From Thioalkalivibrio sp. XN279 (lineage in GTDB: Bacteria > Pseudomonadota > Gammaproteobacteria > Steroidobacterales > XN24), in NCBI RefSeq assembly GCF_011089885.1, contig NZ_JAANBD010000025.1:248001-312000 (forward strand): a stretch of 64,000 nt of DNA, read 5' to 3'. A program made the position numbers and the translations under genes. This document shows, in pieces, positions 45,640 through 55,016 of the stretch; position 1 is the stretch's first letter; each line of letters opens with the position of its first letter. Below the pieces are notes generated by a model. That model was not told where the DNA came from. It ran no database searches and saw nothing but the letters and a program-made list of their open reading frames with translations.

Positions 45640-48600
45640 TCAGCCCGCCGCCATCCGCACGGCTTCCTCGATGTCCACGGCGACAAGCCGCGAGACACCG
45701 GGCTCATGCATGGTCACGCCGGTCAACTGGTTAACCATCTCCATCGTGGTCTTGTTGTGCGTGATGATGATGAACTGCACCTTGTCCGACATCGACCTGA
45801 CTATATCGCAGAAGCGACCGACATTCGCGTCATCCAGCGGGGCGTCCACCTCGTCGAGCATGCAGAAAGGCGCCGGGTTGAGCTGGAAGATCGCGAACAC
45901 CAGCGCCACGGCCGTCAGGGCTTTCTCGCCGCCCGACATGAGGTGAATCGTGCTGATGCGCTTGCCGGGGGGCCGAGCCATGACGGTGACGCCGGCCTCG
46001 AGCAGGTCGTCAGACTCCAGCTGCAGGTAGGCGTGACCGCCCCCGAACAGGCGTGGAAACAGCTCCTGTATGCCCACGTTGACCTGGTCGAAGGTTTCCT
46101 TGAAGCGCGTGCGGGTCTCGCGGTCGATGCGCCGAATCGCGGTCTCGAGCGTTTCCAGGGCGTCGTTCAGGTCAGCCAGCTGGGCATCGAGATAACCCTT
46201 GCGCTCGGTCTGCTCTTTAAGTTCGTCGATAGAGGCCAGGTTGATCGGCCCGAGCCGCTCGATACGCGCCGCCAGCTGGCCGAGCCGCTCGTCCCAGGCG
46301 GGGATGGCCGCATCTTCCGGCAACTCGGTGCGAACAGTCTCGAGGTCGAAGCCGGTGGCAGCGAACTGCTCCGCGGCGGTTTGCAGCCTGACACGGGTTT
46401 CACCCGCCGCCAGGCGCGCCGCCTCGAGCGTTTCCCGCACCTCGCCCACGGCGCTGTCACGCAGCGAGCGCTGCTCCTGCAGTTCCCTCAATCCGGCCTC
46501 GAGTTCCTGCACCTTGCGGCGTGCAGCACCGAGGCGCTCCTCGGTTTCGACGCGCGCGGCCAGGAGCGACTCGAGCTGGCTCTCACGCTCGGCGAGCGGC
46601 GCCACGCTGTCCTCGAGCTGCCGTTCGAGCTCCTGTTTCCTTGCGCTGAAGCGGGCCACCTGGTCCTGGAAACGCTGCATGCTCACGCCGGCGGAGTCCA
46701 GGCTGGAGCGACGTGACTCCACCCGGATCTCGATCTCCTGGGCCGCTGCGCGATCGGCGCGCGCCTGTTCACGGGCGCTCTCGAGACCATTGCGCAGCCG
46801 CTGGCGCTCTTCCTCCAGACCCTGGCGGCGAGTCTCGAAACCGCTCATGGATTCGATGCCCTGCTGCAGCTTGTTGCGGCTCTGGCGCAGCGACTCCTCG
46901 GCCTCCCCCACCTGGGTATCGATCTCCTGCCGCTCTTGCTCGAGGGTCAGCAGTCGAGTGCGTGTCTGCTCCATCCGGGAACGGGCGGTTTGCAGGCTGG
47001 CCTGCAGCCCGGCCGCGTTACGATGCGCCTCCGCTGCCTCTTGGCGCACTTCCTCGCGGGAGGATTCCAGCATCGCCAGCCGGGAGCGGATCTCTTCGTG
47101 CCGCGCGGCGAGCTCCTCGACTTCGAAAGCAGTGCCGCCGATCGAGGCCCGCAGCTCCCGGATTTCCTGCTCGCGCGCGAGCACGCCCGCATGCGGGTCC
47201 TCCGCCCGGTTCACGCGGAGCCAGTTCGGCCCGAGCCAGACACCATCGCGGGTAATGACCGATTCCCCCGGTCCCAGCCGGGGGCGCATGGACAGTGCGG
47301 CGCCGAGATCCTCGACCGCATGCACGCCCTCCACCAGGGTCGCGGCACCGGGGCCACCCTGCAGCTTTTCCGCGAGCATGCCCGCAGCGGCCTGCCGCCC
47401 CGCCCCGACATTCAGCGCGACGAAACTCGCCGCGCCCTGCGTCAAGCGGTCCAGGGCCGAGGAGACTTCGTCCAGGCCCTCCACGCAGACCGCTTCCAGG
47501 TAGTCGCCCAGCACCGTTTCCACGGCACGCTCCCAGCCCGGCTGGACCGAGAGTTTCTCCGCCAGTCGGGGGCGGTCGCCCAATCCCTGCCCGTCCAGCC
47601 ACTCGATCAGCTTGCCACCATCGCGGCCCAGCGCGGCCTGCTGCAATGCCTCGAGTGACGCCAGGGTGCCGCGCAGCGTCTGCAGGGCGTTGCGGCCCTC
47701 GTCGAGCTGCACGACCAGTGCCCCGTCTTCCTCGCGCAAGGCCAGGATCTCGTCCCGCACCTCGACGTCGCGCTGCTGGGCGCTCTGCTCCCGCTCCCGG
47801 GCCTGGTCCAGCTCGAGCGCCATCGCATCCAGGTCCACGGTGCCGGAATCCGTATCGAGCCGCTCACGCTCTTCCTGCAGCCGGCGCCTGCGCTCGGCCA
47901 GGCGCGACAATTGCCCGTCGAGCTGCTCGATGCGCGCACGCTCCACCTCGACGATCTCGCGCGCGTTGGCGGCCTCGCGGTTGAACTCGTCCCAGCCAGA
48001 CTGCCAGTCCTGCATCGCCTGCTCGGCGCTGCGCAGGGCTTCCGCCGAAGCGGCTTCCGCGTTCCGCGCCTTCTCGAGCTCAGGACCAAGCTCGCCCAGC
48101 ACGCGATTCAACTCCTCCAACAGCCCGCGATCGCGATCGATGTGCTGGTGTACTTCGAGCAGCCCCTGCTGGGCCTGCTCGAGCTCCTGGGCCTGGCGCT
48201 GGCGCAGGTCCCGGGCATGCTGGATGGCTTGCTCGAGGCGCGCGATCTCGGCGCCGACCCGGTAATACTCGCCCTGGACCTGGTTCAGGCTCTCGCCATC
48301 CTCCCGGTGCCGCTCCCGTGCGGCCTCGAGCTCGGCCTCGATGCGGCGCAACTCTGCCACCGCCTCCTGCAGGCGCGTCTCGCGCTCGTCGAGGGCGCCC
48401 TTGTGACGCGCTTCCTCGCCTTCAAGCTGGCCCAGCCGCAAGGCGAGCAGCTCTGCCTCGAGGCGCCTCTCCTCGGCCTTCATCTCGCGATAGCGCTCTG
48501 CCGTCCTGGCCTGGCGTTGCAGGTGCCGGATCTGCTTTTCGACCTCCTCGCGCAGGTCGTTGAGGCGCTCCAGGTTCTCGCGCGTGTGGCGGATCCGGGT

Positions 48601-49143
48601 CTCGGTCTCGCGCCGCCGTTCCTTGTATTTCGAGATCCCGGCGGCCTCTTCGAGATAGGTGCGCAGTTCCTCGGGCTTCGCCTCGATCAGCCGGGAGATC
48701 ATGCCCTGCTCAATGATGGCGTAGCTGCGCGGCCCGAGCCCGGTACCCAGGAACAGGTGGGTGATGTCCTTGCGGCGACAGCGGGCGCCGTTGAGGAAGT
48801 AGCTCGAGGTGCCGTCACGCGACAGGACCCGCCGGGCTGCGATCTCGCCGAAGCTGGCGAACTGCCCCCCCGCGGAGCCGTCCGAATTGTCGAACACCAG
48901 CTCGATCGAGGCCGTGCCGACGGGCTTCCGCCCGGTGGAACCGTTGAAAATCACGTCCGTCATCGAGTCGCCGCGCAGGTGCTTGGCAGAGCTCTCGCCC
49001 ATGACCCAGCGCACGGCATCGATGACATTCGACTTGCCGCAACCATTCGGACCGACGACCCCGACGAGGTTGCCGGGGAACCGGATGGTCGTGGGGTCTA
49101 CAAAGGACTTGAAGCCGGCCAGCTTGATCTTGCTGAGACGCAT
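45640..49143 (-). CDS. smc: Chromosome partition protein SMC
   Basis: Condensin ATPase of 1167 residues. Walker A is GPNGCGKSN (residues 31-39). Two long coiled coils flank a hinge near residues 510-650. The ABC signature LMSGGEKALTAVALVFAIF and Walker B FCMLDEVDAPLDD lie near the C-terminus. It forms a complex with ScpA and ScpB encoded at 33934-35462. It is divergent from queF. Confidence 0.97.
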   Translation of the reverse strand: MRLSKIKLAGFKSFVDPTTIRFPGNLVGVVGPNGCGKSNVIDAVRWVMGESSAKHLRGDSMTDVIFNGSTGRKPVGTASIELVFDNSDGSAGGQFASFGEIAARRVLSRDGTSSYFLNGARCRRKDITHLFLGTGLGPRSYAIIEQGMISRLIEAKPEELRTYLEEAAGISKYKERRRETETRIRHTRENLERLNDLREEVEKQIRHLQRQARTAERYREMKAEERRLEAELLALRLGQLEGEEARHKGALDERETRLQEAVAELRRIEAELEAARERHREDGESLNQVQGEYYRVGAEIARLEQAIQHARDLRQRQAQELEQAQQGLLEVHQHIDRDRGLLEELNRVLGELGPELEKARNAEAASAEALRSAEQAMQDWQSGWDEFNREAANAREIVEVERARIEQLDGQLSRLAERRRRLQEERERLDTDSGTVDLDAMALELDQAREREQSAQQRDVEVRDEILALREEDGALVVQLDEGRNALQTLRGTLASLEALQQAALGRDGGKLIEWLDGQGLGDRPRLAEKLSVQPGWERAVETVLGDYLEAVCVEGLDEVSSALDRLTQGAASFVALNVGAGRQAAAGMLAEKLQGGPGAATLVEGVHAVEDLGAALSMRPRLGPGESVITRDGVWLGPNWLRVNRAEDPHAGVLAREQEIRELRASIGGTAFEVEELAARHEEIRSRLAMLESSREEVRQEAAEAHRNAAGLQASLQTARSRMEQTRTRLLTLEQERQEIDTQVGEAEESLRQSRNKLQQGIESMSGFETRRQGLEEERQRLRNGLESAREQARADRAAAQEIEIRVESRRSSLDSAGVSMQRFQDQVARFSARKQELERQLEDSVAPLAERESQLESLLAARVETEERLGAARRKVQELEAGLRELQEQRSLRDSAVGEVRETLEAARLAAGETRVRLQTAAEQFAATGFDLETVRTELPEDAAIPAWDERLGQLAARIERLGPINLASIDELKEQTERKGYLDAQLADLNDALETLETAIRRIDRETRTRFKETFDQVNVGIQELFPRLFGGGHAYLQLESDDLLEAGVTVMARPPGKRISTIHLMSGGEKALTAVALVFAIFQLNPAPFCMLDEVDAPLDDANVGRFCDIVRSMSDKVQFIIITHNKTTMEMVNQLTGVTMHEPGVSRLVAVDIEEAVRMAAG

Positions 49144-49177
49144 GCAGAGGGATTTCCGGGAGGCTCGACACGGGTGA

Positions 49178-49206
49178 TTAACAGAACCGGGCTAGTGTAA
49201 AGTAAT
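49178..49206 (+). promoter_or_regulatory. Possible queF promoter
   Basis: TTAACA (49178-49183), 17 bases, AGTAAT (49201-49206) in the gap between divergent smc and queF. The -35 is good, the -10 only partly matches. No preQ1 riboswitch-like structure is evident in the short leader. Confidence 0.35.
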
Positions 49207-49275
49207 TCGCCTTCATTTCCAGTCGCGGCAGGAGGCCGAGGGCGCCGCCGCGGCATCCTGCAAAGGAGTGTCGAA

Positions 49276-49689
49276 TTGTCAGACCTGCACGCCCTGGGCG
49301 GTCAATCCGTGCCCAATCGGGATCTCGAGACTTTCCCCAACCCGACTCCCGAGAACGACTACACCATCCGCATCAGGATCCCGGAATTCACCTGCCTGTG
49401 CCCGAAGACGGGACAGCCGGATTTCGCCGAGATCCTGCTCGAATACGTCCCGGATGCTCGTTGCATAGAGCTCAAGTCGCTGAAGCTTTACGTGTGGAGT
49501 TTTCGCGACGAGGGCGCGTTTCACGAGGCCGTGACCAACCGGATCCTCGGGGAATTGCGCGACCGGCTCGCACCGCGCTTCATGCGGGTCACGGCCAACT
49601 TCAACGTGCGCGGCGGGATCTACACCACGGTCGTCGCAGAGCACCGCAAGGACGGCTGGACCCCGCCGCCCCGGGTCGAACTGCCGTGA
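49276..49689 (+). CDS. queF: NADPH-dependent 7-cyano-7-deazaguanine reductase QueF (short type)
   Basis: Reduces preQ0 to preQ1 in queuosine synthesis. 137 residues, the unimodular form. The catalytic cysteine lies in [13 protein letters not shown], and the NADPH motif [20 protein letters not shown] is complete. The start is TTG with AAGGAG eight bases upstream. No other queuosine genes are in the window. Confidence 0.95.
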   Translation: MSDLHALGGQSVPNRDLETFPNPTPENDYTIRIRIPEFTCLCPKTGQPDFAEILLEYVPDARCIELKSLKLYVWSFRDEGAFHEAVTNRILGELRDRLAPRFMRVTANFNVRGGIYTTVVAEHRKDGWTPPPRVELP

Positions 49690-49846
49690 ACCGGTGGTGG
49701 TCTCCCGGCCGGCCGCCTGCAGGGCTGGACTCGGGAGCCGAAACGGGCTAAAAAAGGCAGTTTGTATCGCCCGCCCTGGCCGTCCCGGACGGACGCGCCA
49801 GGCTTAATCCAGACAAACAGAATTCGCCATCCGCCGGGAGGCCATG

Positions 49847-50734
49847 ATGCCCGCGAGCAAGAGCAGCAAGAAGAAGTCAGCGAGCGCGAAGAGCGCGTCC
49901 GCCAAGGCCGTTTCCCGCAAGAAGCCGGCCGCGAAGAAGACTTCTGCCAAGAACGCCACGACCAGCAAGCCGGCCGCGAAGAAGGCGACGGCGAAGAAGC
50001 CCGTGAGCAAGAAGAAGCCGGCGGCGAAGAAAGCGGTCGCCAAGAAGGCTCCAGCGAAGAAAGCCCCGGCCAAGAAGACTGCGGCGAAGAAGACTGTGAG
50101 CAAGAAGAAGCCGGCAGCAAAGAAAGCGCCTGCCAGGAAGGCTCCAGCCAAGAAGACCGTGGCGAAGAAAAAGCCGGCCGCCAGCAAGGCCCCGGCGAGG
50201 AAGGCGGCCCCAGCCAAGGCGCCGGCGAAGGCGCGGGCAAGCGACGCGCGCGCCAAGAAGGCGCTGGCGCTGCAGCCGGAGCGGCCGGAGCCGAGCTTCG
50301 CCTTTTCCGGCCCGCTCAAGTCCTTCAAGCCCTACCAGCCGAAGCCCGGCGAAGAGTACATGAGCGACCGCATGCTGGATCATTTCCGGCAGATCCTCAC
50401 GGCCTGGAAGCAGGAACTGATGGAAGAGGTGGATCGCACCGTCCATCACATGAAGGACGAGGCCGCGAACTTCCCCGACCCGAATGACCGCGCCACGCAG
50501 GAATCGGAGTTCGGCCTCGAGCTGAGGACGCGGGATCGTGAGCGCAAGCTGCTGAAGAAAATCGAGCAGGCACTGCTGCGGATCGAAGACGGGACTTACG
50601 GTTTCTGCTCGGAGACCGGCGAGGAGATCGGCCTGCGGCGCCTCGAGGCGCGTCCGGTCGCCACCCTGACGGTCGAGGCGCAGGAGCGCCGGGAACTTGC
50701 CGAGAAGCAGTACCGGGATCGCGACGAGCGCTGA
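49847..50734 (+). CDS. dksA: DksA-family RNA polymerase-binding factor with lysine/alanine-rich N-terminus
   Basis: 295 residues. The C-terminal 150 are DksA: the coiled-coil tip carries the acidic [11 protein letters not shown], and the globular part [20 protein letters not shown] is present. The zinc finger is gone: the four cysteine positions read Cys, Thr, Thr, Ala. About 130 N-terminal residues are AKKxPAKK-type repeats, like histone H1-like bacterial tails, which should bind nucleic acid. The second of two adjacent ATGs has the better distance from GGAGG. It is followed by gluQ, the classical dksA partner. Confidence 0.92.
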   Translation: MPASKSSKKKSASAKSASAKAVSRKKPAAKKTSAKNATTSKPAAKKATAKKPVSKKKPAAKKAVAKKAPAKKAPAKKTAAKKTVSKKKPAAKKAPARKAPAKKTVAKKKPAASKAPARKAAPAKAPAKARASDARAKKALALQPERPEPSFAFSGPLKSFKPYQPKPGEEYMSDRMLDHFRQILTAWKQELMEEVDRTVHHMKDEAANFPDPNDRATQESEFGLELRTRDRERKLLKKIEQALLRIEDGTYGFCSETGEEIGLRRLEARPVATLTVEAQERRELAEKQYRDRDER

Positions 50735-51680
50735 CGGGCCTGACCGCCCCGGTACGCCCGCCGCGTCGGCCGCGGGCGTTTACCGCGGGCGTTTCGCACC
50801 CTCCCCGACCGGCCCCCTTCATTTCGGCTCGCTCCTGGCCGCGGCCGGGAGCTGGCTCGATGCGCGCGCCGCAGGGGGACGCTGGCTGCTGCGCATAGAG
50901 GACATCGACCCACCCCGGGAACCACCGGGCGCCGCCGACGAGATCCTGCGCACGCTCGAGGCATTCGAGCTCCACTGGGATGAAACCGTGCTCTACCAGG
51001 GCCGACGCAGGGAAGCCTTCGACGCTGCGCTGCTGGCCCTGCGCGACGCCGGATGGGTCTATCCTTGCGGCTGCAGCCGGAAAGACATCGAGGCTGCCAA
51101 CAGGGCGCTGGGCCGCACCGGCGCGCGCACGTACCCGGGCACCTGCCGCAGCGGTGTGCAGGCGCCGCGCCGCAGCCGTGTCCTGCGGGTGCGCACAACC
51201 CCGGAGCCCACGGGCATGCACGACCGCCTCCAGGGCGCGTTTCAACAGCAACTGGAACTGGAAGTGGGGGACTTCGTCGTACGGCGGCGCGAGGGATACA
51301 TCGCCTACCAGCTGGCTGTCGTGGTTGACGACGCGGCCCAGGGCGTCACCGACGTCGTGCGTGGCGTCGACCTCCTGGATTCCACCCCGCGCCAGCTTTG
51401 GCTGCAGCGGCTGCTCGGCTTGCCCGTGCCCCGCTACATGCACCTGCCCGTGGTGGCCGCCCCGGATGGCCAGAAACTGAGTAAACAGACCGGCGCCGAG
51501 GCGCTGGATCCGCGCCGCGCCGGCGTGCTGGCCTGGCGCGTGCTGCAGTGCCTGGCGCAAGCCCCGCCGCCTGAACTCAAGGGCGCTCCGCCCGGGGAGC
51601 TGTGGGCCTGGGGCGCGGCGCACTGGCGGCCGCAGCAACTGGCCGGGAGCCGCAGCATCCCGTTGCCGCCGCGGCTTTAG
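50697..51680 (+). CDS. gluQ: Glutamyl-Q tRNA(Asp) synthetase
   Basis: Attaches glutamate to queuosine in tRNA-Asp. 327 residues with a shortened GluRS core: [21 protein letters not shown] (HIGH region), a zinc site (YPCGCSRKD and GTCRSG) and KLSK in place of KMSKS. No anticodon domain. The only possible start in frame is TTG at 50697, which overlaps the dksA end by 38 bases. It depends on queuosine, for which queF lies just upstream. Confidence 0.92.
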   Translation: MPRSSTGIATSADGPDRPGTPAASAAGVYRGRFAPSPTGPLHFGSLLAAAGSWLDARAAGGRWLLRIEDIDPPREPPGAADEILRTLEAFELHWDETVLYQGRRREAFDAALLALRDAGWVYPCGCSRKDIEAANRALGRTGARTYPGTCRSGVQAPRRSRVLRVRTTPEPTGMHDRLQGAFQQQLELEVGDFVVRRREGYIAYQLAVVVDDAAQGVTDVVRGVDLLDSTPRQLWLQRLLGLPVPRYMHLPVVAAPDGQKLSKQTGAEALDPRRAGVLAWRVLQCLAQAPPPELKGAPPGELWAWGAAHWRPQQLAGSRSIPLPPRL

Positions 51681-51691
51681 CTGCAGTGCAA
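51681..51691 (+). promoter_or_regulatory. Possible PhaR autoregulatory site
   Basis: CTGC-AGT-GCAA lies 76 bases before phaR. PhaR of other bacteria binds motifs of the type CTGC-N3-GCA. A further 14-bp palindrome, GGGCTGATCAGCCC, follows at 51709-51722 and could be an operator or the end of the gluQ transcript. Weak evidence. Confidence 0.3.
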
Positions 51692-51766
51692 AATGGATTA
51701 TCTTTAGGGGGCTGATCAGCCCTCCACCCCGGCCGTGTCCGCGGCCGCCAAAGAACGGAAGTCGTC

Positions 51767-52267
51767 ATGAGCGATCCACGGATTATCAAGAAGTACCCCA
51801 ACCGGCGTCTTTATGACACCGAGGAAAGCCGGTACATCACGCTGTCTGACATCAAGCGCCTGGTGGTCGACAAGGTCGACTTCGTGGTGGTGGAAAAGAA
51901 GACCGGCAAGGACATCACGCGGAGCATCATGCTCCAGGTCATCAGTGAGCAGGAGCAGAGCGGCGAGCCGATCATGAGCCGCGATTTCTTGTCGCAGATC
52001 ATCCGTTCCTACGGCAGCGCCATGCAGGGCATGGTCGGTGGTTACCTGGACCAGAGCCTGCGGCTGTTCATGAACCAGCAGCAGCAGCTGCGCGAGCGCG
52101 TCAAGGAAGTCGTCGGCCTGGATCCGGTCGGCATGGTGGCCGGGATCGCGCAGAAGAACTACCAGCGCTGGAAAGCGCTGCAGGAAGAGATTTTCCGGAA
52201 TTTCGCGTCGTCGCGGCACGACGATGACGACAAGCCGGCCTCCGGGGGCCGCAGTTCGAAGCGTTAG
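51767..52267 (+). CDS. phaR: Polyhydroxyalkanoate synthesis repressor PhaR
   Basis: 166 residues. The N-terminal DNA-binding domain has the signature IIKKYPNRRLYDTEESRYITL (residues 6-26) and a PHB-granule-associated domain follows. It represses phasin and its own gene and is released by binding polyhydroxybutyrate granules. No phaC or phaP is in the window. A candidate small RNA gene lies directly downstream. Confidence 0.95.
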   Translation: MSDPRIIKKYPNRRLYDTEESRYITLSDIKRLVVDKVDFVVVEKKTGKDITRSIMLQVISEQEQSGEPIMSRDFLSQIIRSYGSAMQGMVGGYLDQSLRLFMNQQQQLRERVKEVVGLDPVGMVAGIAQKNYQRWKALQEEIFRNFASSRHDDDDKPASGGRSSKR

Positions 52268-52286
52268 ACGGCTCCGGTTCGACCTG

Positions 52287-52315
52287 TTGACAGCCCTGCG
52301 GCGCGCTGATATTGT
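52287..52315 (+). promoter_or_regulatory. Promoter-like element after phaR
   Basis: TTGACA (52287-52292), perfect consensus, 17 bases, then TATTGT (52310-52315), four of six. It starts 20 bases after the phaR stop and points to a short gene-free stretch that ends in a strong terminator. Confidence 0.55.
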
Positions 52316-52321
52316 GCATCG

Positions 52322-52416
52322 CGTCAATTGATGCAACGCATCATCCCTGACGACTCCTCCATTTGGTCGCTTCAAAAGCGTCCGTTTAAGCCCCCTCCTC
52401 GCGAGGGGGCTTTTTT
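52322..52416 (+). ncRNA. Candidate small RNA between phaR and pnp
   Basis: Predicted transcript of about 95 nt from the promoter at 52287 to the T-run at 52416. It would fold into a hairpin TGATGC-AAC-GCATCA (52329-52343), an open stretch with CTCCTCC (52354-52360), a hairpin CGCTT-CAA-AAGCG (52368-52380) and the terminator stem. The CTCCTCC is complementary to the Shine-Dalgarno GGAGG, as in several known sRNAs that block translation. It could instead be only the 3' end of the phaR message. Confidence 0.5.
52390..52416 (+). terminator. Rho-independent terminator, plus strand
   Basis: 8-bp stem GCCCCCTC / GAGGGGGC with a 5-base loop, followed by six T. It ends phaR or the candidate small RNA, or both. 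Confidence 0.9.
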
Positions 52417-52425
52417 ATGTGCGCC

Positions 52426-52454
52426 AAAGAAAACGGGCACCCGAAGGTGCCCGT
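52426..52454 (-). terminator. Rho-independent terminator after pnp
   Basis: 9-bp stem ACGGGCACC / GGTGCCCGT with a TTCG tetraloop on the minus strand, followed by TTTTCTTT. It lies about 30 bases after the pnp stop and ends the long metY-to-pnp block. Confidence 0.9.
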
Positions 52455-52485
52455 CTTGTCTCGTCGCGCAGAGACGGGAACAGGC

Positions 52486-54579
52486 CTAGTTGCCGTCCAC
52501 GTTGCGCATGCTGAGGCGGATGCGACCCTGGCGGTCAACCTCGAGTACCTTGACGCGGACGCTGTCGCCTTCCTTCAGCTTGTCGCTGACGCGCTCCACG
52601 CGCTCGTCGGAGATCTGCGAGATGTGCACCAGGCCGTCCTTGCCCGGCAGGATGGTGACGAAGGCGCCGAAGTCCATCAGGCGGGCCACCTTGCCATCGT
52701 AGACCTGCCCCACCTCGACCTCGGCGGTGATGAGGTCGATGCGACGCCGGGCCTCGCGCCCGGATTCGCCGTCCACGGAGGCGATGCGCACAGTGCCGTC
52801 ATTGTCGATGTCGATGGTGGCACCGGTCTCCTCGGTGATCTGGCGGATGACCGAGCCACCCTTGCCGATGACCTCGCGGATCTTCTCGGGGTCGATCTTG
52901 AAGGCGATGATGGTGGGCGCCCAGTCGGACATCTTCTCGCGCGGCTTGTCGATGACCTTGTTCATCTCGCCGAGGATGTGCAGGCGCGCGTCGCGGGCCT
53001 GGGCCAGCGCGTCCGCCATGATTTCCTTGGTGATGCCGTCGATCTTGATGTCCATCTGCAGCGCGGTGACGCCATCCGACGTACCGGCCACCTTGAAGTC
53101 CATGTCCCCGAGGTGGTCTTCATCGCCCAGGATGTCGGTGAGCACGGCGTAGCCGTCGCCCTCCTTCACCAGGCCCATGGCCACGCCGGCCACCGGTGCC
53201 GAGACCGGCACGCCGGCATCCATCAGTGCCAGGCTGGCGCCGCAGACGCTTGCCATGGAACTGGACCCGTTGGACTCGGTGACCTCGGAGACCACGCGCA
53301 GGACATAGGGGAAGTCTTCCAGGTTCGGCAGCACAGCCTGCACGGCGCGGCGCGCCAGCTTGCCATGGCCGATCTCGCGCCGCTTCGGCCCCAGCATGAA
53401 ACTGGTCTCGCCGACGCAGAACGGCGGGAAGTTGTAATGCAGCATGAAGGGCTCGCGGAACTCGCCCGACAAGGCATCGATGATCTGCGCATCCCGGCCG
53501 GTGCCGAGCGTCGTGACCACGAGCGCCTGGGTCTCGCCACGCGTGAACAGGGCGGAGCCGTGGGTGCGCGGCAACACGCCGGTGCGCACCTGGATCGGTC
53601 GCACGGTGCGGGTGTCGCGCCCGTCGATACGGGGCTCGCCGCGGATCACGCGGCCGCGCACGATGCGGCTCTCGAGGCTGCTGAGTGCGTCCTTGACCTC
53701 GTCGGTGCTCCAGGCCGGCTCGTCGCCCCCGCAGAGCTTTTCCTTCACCGCGGTCTTGATCTCGTCGACCTTGGCGTAGCGGTCCTGCTTGACGGTGATG
53801 CGGTAGGCCTCGTTGAGCGCAGCCTCGGCCTCGGCGGCAACCGCGGCGTCGAGGTCGTCATTGCCCGCCGGCGGCGTCCAGTCCCAGGCAGGCTTGCCCG
53901 CCTCGGCCTTCAGTTCGTTGATGGCGTTGATCACCACCTGCATCTGCTCGTGCCCGAACACCACGGACCCGAGCATCACGTCCTCGGGCAGCACCTTGGC
54001 TTCCGACTCGACCATCAGCACCGCATGGGCGGTACCCGCAACCACCAGGTCGAGCTTCGACTCGGCCAGCTGCGTGTTGGTCGGATTGAGCACGTACTCC
54101 CCGTTGATGTAACCCACGCGCGCGGCCCCGATCGGCCCGGCGAAAGGGAGACCCGACAGCGACAGCGCCGCGGAAGCGCCGATCAGGGACGGGATATCGG
54201 GGTCGACATCGGGATTCGCCGACATGACGGTGGAGATGACCTGGACTTCGTTGAGGAAGCCCTTGGGAAACAGGGGACGGATGGGCCGATCGATGAGACG
54301 CGAGGTCAGCGTCTCCTTCTCCGTCGGCCGCCCCTCGCGCTTGAAGAACCCGCCGGGAATACGCCCCGCCGCGTAGGTCTTTTCCTGGTAATTGCAGGTC
54401 AGGGGGAAAAACTTCTGGTTCTCCGCCGCCTGCTTGCGGCCCACCGCGGTGACGAGCACCACCGTGTCGCCCATGTTGACCATGACCGCGGCATCCGCCT
54501 GTCGCGCAATCTCGCCGGTCTCGATAGTGACCGTATGGGCACCGTACTGGAAGGTTTTCTTGATAGGAGTCAGATTCAC
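52486..54579 (-). CDS. pnp: Polyribonucleotide nucleotidyltransferase (PNPase)
   Basis: Phosphorolytic 3'-5' exoribonuclease of the degradosome. 697 residues from the GTG at 54579 ([13 protein letters not shown]), which matches the family start; an ATG ten codons upstream (54609) lacks a ribosome site. Two RNase PH domains with a helical linker, the KH text [19 protein letters not shown] and a C-terminal S1 domain ([19 protein letters not shown]) are all present. It follows rpsO, the usual order. Confidence 0.96.
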   Translation of the reverse strand: MNLTPIKKTFQYGAHTVTIETGEIARQADAAVMVNMGDTVVLVTAVGRKQAAENQKFFPLTCNYQEKTYAAGRIPGGFFKREGRPTEKETLTSRLIDRPIRPLFPKGFLNEVQVISTVMSANPDVDPDIPSLIGASAALSLSGLPFAGPIGAARVGYINGEYVLNPTNTQLAESKLDLVVAGTAHAVLMVESEAKVLPEDVMLGSVVFGHEQMQVVINAINELKAEAGKPAWDWTPPAGNDDLDAAVAAEAEAALNEAYRITVKQDRYAKVDEIKTAVKEKLCGGDEPAWSTDEVKDALSSLESRIVRGRVIRGEPRIDGRDTRTVRPIQVRTGVLPRTHGSALFTRGETQALVVTTLGTGRDAQIIDALSGEFREPFMLHYNFPPFCVGETSFMLGPKRREIGHGKLARRAVQAVLPNLEDFPYVLRVVSEVTESNGSSSMASVCGASLALMDAGVPVSAPVAGVAMGLVKEGDGYAVLTDILGDEDHLGDMDFKVAGTSDGVTALQMDIKIDGITKEIMADALAQARDARLHILGEMNKVIDKPREKMSDWAPTIIAFKIDPEKIREVIGKGGSVIRQITEETGATIDIDNDGTVRIASVDGESGREARRRIDLITAEVEVGQVYDGKVARLMDFGAFVTILPGKDGLVHISQISDERVERVSDKLKEGDSVRVKVLEVDRQGRIRLSMRNVDGN

Positions 54580-54628
54580 TTTCTTCGCCTGTATTCTGCC
54601 GGTCCCCATGACCGGACTTGGGATTTGC

Positions 54629-54898
54629 TCAGCGACGCAGGCCGAGACGGGAAATGAGGTCCTGGTAGCGGCCGATGTCCTTCCGCTTCAGGTAGTCCAG
54701 CAGCTGGCGCCGCTGGTTGACCAGCTTCAGCAGCCCGCGCCGCGAATGATGGTCTTTCTTGTGGCTGCTGAAATGCTCAGTCAGCTCGCTGATGCGCGCA
54801 GACAGCAAGGCCACCTGCACTTCCGGGGAACCGGTATCCGCGTTGCCGCGGCCGTACTCCTTGATGATCTCTTGCTTCTGCTCTACCGACAGGGGCAT
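54629..54898 (-). CDS. rpsO: 30S ribosomal protein S15
   Basis: 89 residues, standard length. The text [20 protein letters not shown] and the rRNA-contact region [26 protein letters not shown] are typical. AGGAG precedes the ATG. It has a likely promoter of its own upstream, as in E. coli. Confidence 0.97.
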   Translation of the reverse strand: MPLSVEQKQEIIKEYGRGNADTGSPEVQVALLSARISELTEHFSSHKKDHHSRRGLLKLVNQRRQLLDYLKRKDIGRYQDLISRLGLRR

Positions 54899-54949
54899 CT
54901 GATATCTCCTGAAAACCTTTTATGCTGTTGACCGTCTGAAAAGCAGGCC

Positions 54950-54979
54950 ATTGTAGCCCGTCCACAAGGAACGGAACAA
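54950..54979 (-). promoter_or_regulatory. Possible rpsO promoter
   Basis: On the minus strand: TTGTTC (54974-54979), 18 bases, TACAAT (54950-54955). The -10 is good (five of six), the -35 is weak. It lies in the gap between truB and rpsO, where E. coli also has a promoter. Confidence 0.4.
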
Positions 54980-55016
54980 GCCTGCACGCTGTAAAAACCC
55001 TTTAATCTTCGTTGCC

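Noticed and set aside
52417-54657. Plus-strand open frame of about 746 codons opposite pnp
   Set aside because: Antisense shadow of a high-G+C gene: composition rich in His, Asp, Val and Arg, no family text, while the minus strand encodes a complete PNPase.
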